Shown in pieces: positions 6,628 through 11,449 of a stretch of 11,449 bases of DNA. Within the stretch, counting starts at the first letter, position 1. Each line of letters opens with the position of its first letter. The DNA is from RGIG4608 sp045635885. Its GTDB lineage: Bacteria > Bacillota > Clostridia > Oscillospirales > CAG-272. Location of the stretch: positions 1 to 11,449 of the forward strand of contig JAZTWO010000049.1 of assembly GCA_045635885.1 (NCBI GenBank), read 5' to 3'. The position numbers were made by a program, and so were the translations under genes. The notes below the pieces were generated by a model. The model was not told where the DNA came from and searched no databases. It saw only the letters and a list, made by a program, of their open reading frames with translations.

Positions 6628-8073
6628 TTATGAAAGCTTGTAGGTAGTGCCTGCAGAACTGTCAATAAGAGTAATTCCCTTATCTGCAAGATACTGTCTA
6701 ATTTCGTCTGCACGAGCGAAATTCTTTGCCTTCTTTGCTTCCTTTCTCTCTTCGATAAGCGCTTCAACCTCACGGGCAAGCTCTTCAGAAACACCCTCAG
6801 GAATAGCATTTGCCTTTTTAGCTTCTTCTTCCATCTTCACACGAAGTGCATTTGCGTGTCCGATAAGATCAAGTGAAAGAACTCTGTCAAAGTCCGCAAT
6901 AAGCGCAAGCTTTGTGGAATCGTTTGTCTTCGCCTTAAGAACGTCATAAAGCGCAGTTACTGCCAAGGATGTAAGCAAATCATTATCCATAGCATCTGTG
7001 AATTTTGCCTTTAGCGCTGCAAATGCCTCGGCATCAACTTCCCCGTCCTCTTTGAGAGTGGCAATTTTCGCAATCAACTTGCCATAGGCAATTTTGGCAT
7101 TGTCAAGGTTTTCATAGCTGAATACAAGATTCTTTCTGTAATGGCTCTGCATACAGAAGAAACGGTATTCCATGGGGTCATAACCCTTTGATTCAAGCAA
7201 AGAAACCGTCAAAAATTCGCCGGTGGATTTACTCATCTTACCACTATTTGTGTTAAGGTGAAGAACGTGGAACCAATAGTTGCACCATTTGTGACCAATG
7301 TATGCCTCGCTCTGCGCAATCTCGTTTGTGTGGTGGGGGAATGCATTGTCAATACCGCCACAGTGAATGTCGAGCTTGTCGCCAAGATGCTTCATACTGA
7401 TGCAAGAGCATTCAATGTGCCAACCGGGGTAACCAACTCCCCAAGGGGAATCCCACTTGAGCGCCTGATCTTCAAATTTGGACTTTGTAAACCAAAGAAC
7501 GAAGTCATTTTTGTTCTTTTTGTTTGTGTCCTCTTCAACGCCCTCACGAACACCAACCGCAAGGTCCTCTTCCTTGAAATCATTAAAAATATAATATTTT
7601 TCAAGCTTTGATGTATCAAAATATACGTTTCCACCCGCAAGATAAGCATATTCCTTTTCGATAAGTCCTTCGATAACCTTAATGAACTCGTCAATGCAAC
7701 CTGTTGCAGGTTCAACAATATCAGGAGTTTTAATATTAAGTTTGTCGCAATCAGCAAAGAAAGCATCAGTATAGAACTTTGCAATTTCCATAACGCTCTT
7801 GTTCTCTCTTTTTGCACCCTTAAGCATCTTGTCTTCACCCTCGTCGGCATCGCTTGCCAAGTGACCAACGTCAGTGATGTTCATAACTCTCGTTACGTCA
7901 TATCCAACATAACGGAAGTACTTTTCAAGTACGTCCTCCATAATATAAGAGCGAAGATTTCCAATGTGAGCAAAGTGGTAAACTGTAGGTCCGCATGTGT
8001 ACATGCTTACCTTTCCCGGCTCGTTTGGAACAAATTCCTCTCTAAGTCTTGTCGCTGTGTTGTAAAGCTTCAT
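6628..8073 (-). CDS. cysS: Cysteinyl-tRNA synthetase
   Basis: Attaches cysteine to tRNA-Cys in the cytoplasm; essential class I synthetase. It has 481 residues, close to the E. coli enzyme (461). The ATP-binding signatures are HIGN at 36-39 (the normal variant in many bacteria) and KMSKS at 279-283. The zinc site that selects cysteine is intact, with Cys27, Cys222, His247 and Glu251 matching E. coli Cys28, Cys209, His234 and Glu238. CGPTVY (27-32) and DIHCGGIDNAFPHH (235-248) are family landmarks, and the helical anticodon-binding part fills the C-terminal third. AAAAGAGGT (8081-8089) lies 7 nt before the ATG. It lies downstream of cysE in the same direction, with 461 nt of repeat-bearing DNA between. 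I find no convincing promoter of its own there, so it may partly depend on read-through from the cysteine T-box unit. Confidence 0.98.
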   Translation of the reverse strand: MKLYNTATRLREEFVPNEPGKVSMYTCGPTVYHFAHIGNLRSYIMEDVLEKYFRYVGYDVTRVMNITDVGHLASDADEGEDKMLKGAKRENKSVMEIAKFYTDAFFADCDKLNIKTPDIVEPATGCIDEFIKVIEGLIEKEYAYLAGGNVYFDTSKLEKYYIFNDFKEEDLAVGVREGVEEDTNKKNKNDFVLWFTKSKFEDQALKWDSPWGVGYPGWHIECSCISMKHLGDKLDIHCGGIDNAFPHHTNEIAQSEAYIGHKWCNYWFHVLHLNTNSGKMSKSTGEFLTVSLLESKGYDPMEYRFFCMQSHYRKNLVFSYENLDNAKIAYGKLIAKIATLKEDGEVDAEAFAALKAKFTDAMDNDLLTSLAVTALYDVLKAKTNDSTKLALIADFDRVLSLDLIGHANALRVKMEEEAKKANAIPEGVSEELAREVEALIEERKEAKKAKNFARADEIRQYLADKGITLIDSSAGTTYKLS

Positions 8074-8119
8074 TTTTTATACCTCTTTTGTTTATTTATC
8101 TTTTCAATTTTTGATTTGT

Positions 8120-8146
8120 CGGGGAATTAAAGTTAGTTTAAGTAAG
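8120..8146 (+). repeat. Left terminal inverted repeat of the cysE-cysS element
   Basis: Begins CGGGGAATTAAAGTTAGTTT and continues AAGTAAG. It pairs with 8494-8522 on the opposite strand at 24 aligned positions. Confidence 0.65.
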
Positions 8147-8214
8147 GATTTTTTTCGTTCTTTTTGAAAAAAGAACCAAAAACTTTTTAAACGTTTGGTA
8201 TTAATTAAATCCGC

Positions 8215-8409
8215 GCAAATCGGTGATTTGCTAATGATTGCGTAGCCATTTCGTTCTCAAAGGACTATGGTTTAACAAAGTAAATTTTAGAAAAACACTA
8301 TGTAAATAGTGGTTTTCGTAGTTCAGTTGATGAAATCCTTGTCAAAAATTCATTTTTGTTAAAGGATTTTAGCAAGTGAACCGATAATTTGTTCAAAAAC
8401 AAATTATCG
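8215..8409. repeat. Series of four hairpins inside the cysE-cysS element
   Basis: Four stem-loops follow one another: 8215-8231 (7-bp stem GCAAATC, loop GGT); 8290-8317 (12-bp stem around CACTAT with one mismatch, loop GTAA); 8333-8369 (AAATCCTT with AAGGATTT, then CAAAAAT with ATTTTTG inside); and 8382-8409 (perfect 12-bp stem CGATAATTTGTT, loop CAAA). So many near-perfect stems in a row are not expected by chance, even in AT-rich DNA. No reading frame of note crosses them. Confidence 0.7.
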
Positions 8410-8464
8410 AAAATTTACGTCGAATAAGCACACCCCCACAAGCGATTATTTTGCTTCTTTTTTC

Positions 8465-8490
8465 AAAAGAAGAGCCCAAGCGGCTTGAGC
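8465..8490 (-). terminator. Possible terminator downstream of cysE
   Basis: On the minus strand GCTCAAG pairs with CTTGGGC (7 bp, one wobble) across a CCG loop (8474-8490), followed by TCTTCTTTT. It lies about 45 nt after the cysE stop, inside the repeat element. The T-tract is interrupted, so it may be only partly effective; if strong it would cut cysS off from the T-box promoter. Confidence 0.45.
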
Positions 8491-8493
8491 GGT

Positions 8494-8522
8494 CTTATTT
8501 AAACTAACTTTTTAACTCTCCG
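8494..8522 (-). repeat. Right terminal inverted repeat of the cysE-cysS element
   Basis: On the minus strand it begins CGGAGAGTTAAAAAGTTAGT and continues TTAAATAAG. The outer edge lies 12 nt from the cysE stop codon, so an insertion here would have just missed the gene. Confidence 0.65.
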
Positions 8523-8534
8523 CTAAAAACCAAT

Positions 8535-9089
8535 TTATTTAACAATCATCGCAGGAACACCTACGGCGGTTGAATTATCAGGAACATCTCCCAAAACCAC
8601 TGCATTTGCCCCGATTTTGACGTTGTTTCCAATTTGAATATTGCCAAGTATCTTTGCGCCTGCACCCACAAAAACATTGTTTTGCAAAGTCGGATGACGT
8701 TTACCCATAATACATTCCCTGCTACCAAGCGTAACACCGTGAAGAATTGTGCAATCATCACCGATTATTGCAGTTTCACCAATCACCACACCAATTCCGT
8801 GGTCAATAAGCAATCCCCTACCAATAAAACATGCGGGATGAATTTCAATTCCGGTAAAGCTCCGTGCCACTTGACTAATGATTTTGGCAATAAACTTATA
8901 ATTGTTTATATAGCACAGATGTGCAACCCTGTATAGCAAAATTGCGTGAACACCTTGATTTGTAAGAAAAATCTCAACTTTTCCACGTGCCGCAGGATCT
9001 CTTTTTTGAACTGCCTCAATATCGTTTTTTATCTCGTTTTTTATTGAAATAACTGTGCTTTTCACGTCGTCAATTAATCTAAAAATCAT
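8535..9089 (-). CDS. cysE: Serine O-acetyltransferase
   Basis: Makes O-acetylserine from L-serine and acetyl-CoA, the first committed step of cysteine synthesis. A short helical N-terminal part (1-75, with RDPAARG at 30-36) precedes a left-handed beta helix of hexapeptide repeats (about 80-184). Catalytic His97 sits in LLIDHGIGVVIGE, with His132 in KRHPTL; Glu82 in EIHP takes the place of E. coli Asp143. It has 184 residues and stops right after VGVPAMIVK, with none of the C-terminal tail (273 residues in E. coli) that carries the terminal isoleucine needed to bind CysK and contributes to feedback control. ACGGAG (9096-9101) lies 6 nt before the ATG. Expression is controlled by the cysteine T-box directly upstream, and cysS follows in the same direction. 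Confidence 0.94.
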   Translation of the reverse strand: MIFRLIDDVKSTVISIKNEIKNDIEAVQKRDPAARGKVEIFLTNQGVHAILLYRVAHLCYINNYKFIAKIISQVARSFTGIEIHPACFIGRGLLIDHGIGVVIGETAIIGDDCTILHGVTLGSRECIMGKRHPTLQNNVFVGAGAKILGNIQIGNNVKIGANAVVLGDVPDNSTAVGVPAMIVK

Positions 9090-9101
9090 AATCTACTCCG
9101 T

Positions 9102-9135
9102 AAAAAAATCCTCTGCACCCTTTTGGGTGCAGAGG
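9102..9135 (-). terminator. T-box regulated terminator
   Basis: A perfect 11-bp stem (CCTCTGCACCC with GGGTGCAGAGG) with loop AAAA, followed by ATTTTTTTA on the minus strand. Its 5' arm is shared with the T-box antiterminator. The cysE ribosome site begins immediately after the T-tract. Confidence 0.95.
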
Positions 9136-9327
9136 CATAAAAAACGCGGTTCCACTCTGCTTGGGAGAATTATACTCTCCCATCTCTAAACTCTTAACGC
9201 GAGCAACGTCCGTCCGTTTCTTGACAGAACCTCAAAAGTGCACAAGCCGTTTTTATCAACGCACCTTTCAGCCACGGGCACGCTCTCTATGTGATAAAAA
9301 TTCGGTTTCTTCTTTATCATCGGTTAT
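9102..9327 (-). promoter_or_regulatory. Cysteine T-box riboswitch controlling cysE
   Basis: A transcriptional T-box leader of about 226 nt. Stem I: AACC (9322-9325) pairs with GGTT (9228-9231), AAAG with CTTT, and an upper helix (TTTTTATCA with TGATAAAAA) carries the AGAGAG and GGCTGAAAGG landmarks. The specifier loop holds TGC (9240-9242), a cysteine codon, followed by the usual purine. A stem GGGAGA/TCTCCC (about 9163-9181) precedes the T-box AGAGTGGAACCGCG. The bulge TGGAACC (9148-9154) has A at the variable position, matching U73 of tRNA-Cys. GCAGAG (9155-9160) can pair with CTCTGC (9129-9134), which is also the 5' side of the terminator, so the two folds exclude each other. Uncharged tRNA-Cys should permit cysE transcription. 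Confidence 0.94.
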
Positions 9328-9333
9328 ATAAGC

Positions 9334-9362
9334 ATTATACTCAATTTTTTATTGTTTGTAAA
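9334..9362 (-). promoter_or_regulatory. Promoter of the T-box-cysE unit
   Basis: -35 TTTACA (9357-9362, five of six consensus bases), 17-bp spacer, perfect -10 TATAAT (9334-9339). Transcription should start near 9327, which places the 5' end just before the base of T-box stem I. It lies 16 nt after the aspS stop codon. Confidence 0.85.
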
Positions 9363-9378
9363 TAGTTTTTTGAAAAAA

Positions 9379-11175
9379 TTATTTATCTTCTTCAACGATT
9401 ACTGCAATTCCAAGCTCTGCAAGAGTCTTATCGTCCTGAGGAGCAGGACATTTACTCATAAGCTCGCTTGCATTCTGTACCTTCGGGAATGCGATAACGT
9501 CACGAAGACTATCTGCCTCAGTCATAACCATTGCAAGACGGTCAAGACCCATACCTGAGCCACCGTGAGGTGGTGCGCCGTATTTGTATGCTTCTACAAG
9601 GAAGCCGAATTTTGCATCAATTTCTTCGGGTGTAAGACCAAGCGCCTTGAACATCTTTTCCTGCAACTGCCAGTCTGTGATACGGATAGAACCTGAAAGA
9701 AGCTCTGTACCGTTAAGAACCATATCATAGCATCTTGCAAAAACCTTGCCGGGATCGCTTTCAAGATAGGGCAAGCACTCTTCAAGAGGCATTGTAAAGG
9801 GGTGATGCATAGCATCCCAATGTTCTGTTTCTTCATTCCACTCAAAGAATGGGAATTCTGTAATCCACAAGAAGTTGAATACGCCTGTGGGAATAAGATC
9901 AAGCTTTCTTGCAACGATTTGACGAAGAGCGCCGAGTGTGGGAAGAACAACCTTGTTCTTGTCCGCACAAATGAGAAGAACGTCGCCCTTTTCAAGTCCA
10001 ACTGTAGTGTAGATAGCATTAAGCTCATCCTCGCTCATAAATTTAGCGAATGAACAGTTGGGAGCTTCATCAACCCAACGAACGTAAGCAAGACCCTTTG
10101 CGCCAATGCCCTTTGCGTGTTCTGTAAGCTTGTCAATCTCTTTTCTTGTAAGAGTAGCCGCAGCACCCTTTGCAACGATACCACGAACACTACCACCCAC
10201 CTCAAGTGCGGATTTAAATACAACGAATTCGCTTGACTTCACCGCATCTGAAATGTCGATAATTTCCATGCCATATCTTGTGTCAGGCTTGTCAGAACCG
10301 TAACGGTTCATAGCCTCGGTATATGTCATTCTCTGCATAGGAAGCTGAACGTCAACACCAAGTGTTTCCTTGAAAGCACGCTGAATGAAGCCTTCGTTCA
10401 TACCCATAATATCTTCCTGTGTAGCAAAGCTCATTTCAAGGTCGATCTGTGTAAACTCGGGCTGACGGTCTGCTCTAAGGTCTTCGTCACGGAAGCAACG
10501 AGCAAGCTGAATGTAACGGTCAAAGCCGGAAAGCATAAGCAACTGCTTGTAAATCTGAGGTGACTGAGGAAGAGCGTAAAAACTGCCCTTGTGAATACGA
10601 GAAGGAACGATATAGTCACGTGCGCCTTCGGGCGTGGGCTTAATCATCATAGGAGTTTCAATTTCAAAGAAACCGTTCTCGTAATAATATTCTCTTGCAA
10701 TGCGTGCAATATCGTGACGCATCTTAATATTTCTCTGAAGCTCTGGACGGCGAAGGTCAACGTAACGATACTTAAGAGCAGTTTCGTCCTTAACCTTTTT
10801 GTTGTCGTTTACTTCAAATGGAGGTGTTTGAGCAACGGAAAGGATTTTGAATTCCTTAACGTAAACCTCAAGCATACCTGTGGGGAGATTGGGGTTGATT
10901 GCTCCCTCTCCTCTGTATCTAACTGTACCGTGAGCACAAACAACGTATTCTGCACGGCATGAGAATGCCTTGTCAAAAATTTCTCTGTCAGTAGTATCGT
11001 CAAATGCGAGCTGAACAATACCTGTTCTGTCACGAAGGTCGATAAAGATAAGCGCACCAAGGTCACGCTGTCTTTGAACCCAACCCATAACGCAAACTTC
11101 CTTGCCAATATATTCTTCTGTGAGATGTGCGCAATAGCACGTTCTCTTGTCATTATTACTTAAAAATTCTGCCAT
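9379..11175 (-). CDS. aspS: Aspartyl-tRNA synthetase, bacterial type
   Basis: Charges tRNA-Asp in the cytoplasm; class IIb synthetase. It has 598 residues, as usual for the bacterial form. The OB-fold anticodon domain (about 12-110, with GWVQRQRDLGALIFIDLRD) is followed by the catalytic core: flipping loop TPEGARDY (181-188), QSPQIYK (204-210) with Gln207 and Lys210 for aspartate, motif 2 FRDEDLRADRQPEFTQID (228-245), and motif 3 GMGLDRL (541-547, Arg546). The inserted GAD domain, found only in the bacterial type, lies at about 300-420. Leu39 in RRDL-type context is what discriminating enzymes carry at the anticodon site, a weak hint that it charges only tRNA-Asp. The start at 11175 is chosen because AAAGGA lies 7 nt upstream; an in-frame ATG at 11208 has no family homology and no better ribosome site. 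No clear terminator follows. Confidence 0.98.
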   Translation of the reverse strand: MAEFLSNNDKRTCYCAHLTEEYIGKEVCVMGWVQRQRDLGALIFIDLRDRTGIVQLAFDDTTDREIFDKAFSCRAEYVVCAHGTVRYRGEGAINPNLPTGMLEVYVKEFKILSVAQTPPFEVNDNKKVKDETALKYRYVDLRRPELQRNIKMRHDIARIAREYYYENGFFEIETPMMIKPTPEGARDYIVPSRIHKGSFYALPQSPQIYKQLLMLSGFDRYIQLARCFRDEDLRADRQPEFTQIDLEMSFATQEDIMGMNEGFIQRAFKETLGVDVQLPMQRMTYTEAMNRYGSDKPDTRYGMEIIDISDAVKSSEFVVFKSALEVGGSVRGIVAKGAAATLTRKEIDKLTEHAKGIGAKGLAYVRWVDEAPNCSFAKFMSEDELNAIYTTVGLEKGDVLLICADKNKVVLPTLGALRQIVARKLDLIPTGVFNFLWITEFPFFEWNEETEHWDAMHHPFTMPLEECLPYLESDPGKVFARCYDMVLNGTELLSGSIRITDWQLQEKMFKALGLTPEEIDAKFGFLVEAYKYGAPPHGGSGMGLDRLAMVMTEADSLRDVIAFPKVQNASELMSKCPAPQDDKTLAELGIAVIVEEDK

Positions 11176-11223
11176 ATTGTCATCCTTTCCTTGCCTAAAG
11201 CAAAGCAAAATTCATTACTTTAC

Positions 11224-11252
11224 ATTATAAAACAGTTTTACTAAAATGTCAA
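11224..11252 (-). promoter_or_regulatory. Consensus sigma-A promoter of aspS
   Basis: TTGACA (11247-11252), 17-bp spacer and TATAAT (11224-11229): a perfect match to the primary sigma factor consensus. Transcription should start near 11217, giving an untranslated leader of about 41 nt, too short for a T-box. aspS is therefore probably expressed constitutively at a high level. Confidence 0.93.
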
Positions 11253-11275
11253 GGTTTATTGTAGATTTATTATTC

Positions 11276-11449
11276 AAATTTTGATTTATAGGGAAAGTTA
11301 CAAAGATAAAAAAGGTCGCTTTTGAAAAAGCATCGCGCGAACCCCCAAAGCTCATAAATGTCGCTTCGGGGAACCCCGCACGCAAAACTTTTAAACGTGG
11401 GAGTTAAATTAATCTGCGTAAATCGTTCCCGCTGGCGCGCATAAAATAA
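11276..11449 (+). repeat. Partial, diverged second copy of the dispersed repeat
   Basis: This gene-free right end follows the same order of segments as 8106-8222: a TTTTGATTTRT start (11278-11288 against 8109-8119), a small hairpin GCTTT-TGAA-AAAGC (11318-11331) where the first copy has its 8-bp hairpin, then AAAACTTTTAAACGT and a block ending in TGCGTAAATCG (11384-11424 against 8179-8222). It carries extra GC-rich bases in the middle. The window ends before any right-hand terminal repeat would appear. I see no gene in it. Confidence 0.5.

Larger units (their letters stand above)
8120..8522. mobile_element. MITE-like non-coding element with terminal inverted repeats
   Basis: The 461-nt space between cysS and cysE holds no credible gene but has clear palindromic organisation. 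The ends, 8120-8146 and 8494-8522, are inverted copies matching at 24 positions with three mismatches and a 2-nt gap; the core AGTTAGTTTAA is identical. Inside them, two matching hairpins (8157-8176 and 8454-8472) form a second, inner inverted pair, and four further hairpins fill the middle. No transposase and no clear target duplication are seen. The left 100 nt resemble the right end of the window (11276-11424) in the same orientation, which suggests a dispersed repeat. It could equally be a repeat family that acts as structured RNA or a transcript-end element. Confidence 0.6.

Noticed and set aside
7258..7611. Plus-strand open frame antisense to cysS
   Set aside because: It is a shadow of the synthetase gene. 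It has no ribosome site or domain, and its composition follows the complement of cysS codons.
7957..7968. HIGN instead of HIGH in CysRS as a possible active-site change
   Set aside because: HIGN is a common natural variant in bacterial CysRS, and all zinc ligands and KMSKS are intact.
8205..8249. Minus-strand 14-codon mini-ORF beginning MATQSLANH inside the repeat element
   Set aside because: There is no ribosome site and it is very short, overlapping a hairpin. The corresponding part of the right-hand copy lies beyond or differs, so conservation cannot be shown.
9363..9381. Terminator after aspS
   Set aside because: Only an A/T stem with a mismatch is present and it has no GC pairs, so aspS transcripts may run into the T-box leader.
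11176..11208. Eleven-residue N-terminal extension of AspRS
   Set aside because: The ribosome site AAAGGA lies inside it, 7 nt before the ATG at 11175, and bacterial AspRS begins near that point.
11176..11220. Possible T-box or other riboswitch for aspS
   Set aside because: The leader from the consensus promoter is only about 41 nt, with no T-box sequence and no terminator.
11270..11449. Minus-strand open frame of 60 codons entering from the right edge
   Set aside because: It has no recognisable motif, is rich in Phe, Cys and Arg, and lies in repeat-like DNA. The matching frame in the first repeat copy (near 8180-8220) has stops, so it is not conserved coding.
1..11449. CRISPR array, tRNA or rRNA genes, phage or toxin-antitoxin modules
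   Set aside because: No regular short repeats with spacers, no cloverleaf or rRNA landmarks and no relevant protein families were seen on either strand.

Overview
The window looks like a chromosomal stretch of a low-to-moderate GC Gram-positive bacterium, most likely an anaerobic clostridial member of the Bacillota. The reasons are AT-rich intergenic DNA, strong purine-rich ribosome sites (GGAGG, AGAGGT), near-consensus sigma-A promoters, Rho-independent terminators and a T-box riboswitch. TGA is used as a stop codon at 558-560, so the genetic code is standard. The genus cannot be read from the sequence alone. There is no phage, plasmid, transposase or CRISPR signal. Nearly everything is recognisable housekeeping or membrane-protein coding sequence.

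Left part, plus strand (1-6135). A terminator of an upstream gene (1-34) is followed by a promoter (77-105) and a two-gene unit: a DUF2752 membrane protein with a TTG start, overlapping by 4 nt an MgtC/SapB-family membrane protein. A terminator (1256-1289) and a new extended -10 promoter (1293-1321) separate this from a tightly spaced four-gene run: trkA and trkH (potassium uptake), then two tandem paralogous acyltransferase-3 membrane proteins. A perfect 26-bp palindrome (6110-6135) ends this run and also serves the convergent genes arriving from the right.

Right part, minus strand (11449 to 6140). The order of transcription is aspS, then cysE behind a cysteine T-box leader, then cysS, then a small GtrA-family membrane protein. 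aspS has a perfect consensus promoter (TTGACA, 17 bp, TATAAT). The T-box upstream of cysE is unusually legible. It has its own promoter, a UGC specifier, a TGGAACC bulge whose variable base A matches the U73 discriminator of tRNA-Cys, and an antiterminator that shares bases with the terminator. When uncharged tRNA-Cys accumulates, the cell should make more serine acetyltransferase and, if transcription reads on, more CysRS.

The least explained part is the 461-nt non-coding stretch between cysE and cysS. It holds a roughly 403-bp MITE-like element with imperfect 27/29-nt terminal inverted repeats and several strong internal hairpins. A diverged relative in the same orientation begins upstream of aspS and runs off the right edge, so this appears to be a dispersed repeat family of the genome. 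I did not find a clearly new defence or mobile system. The repeat family, the tandem acyltransferases attached to the trk operon, and the tail-less CysE under T-box control are the points most worth a second look.
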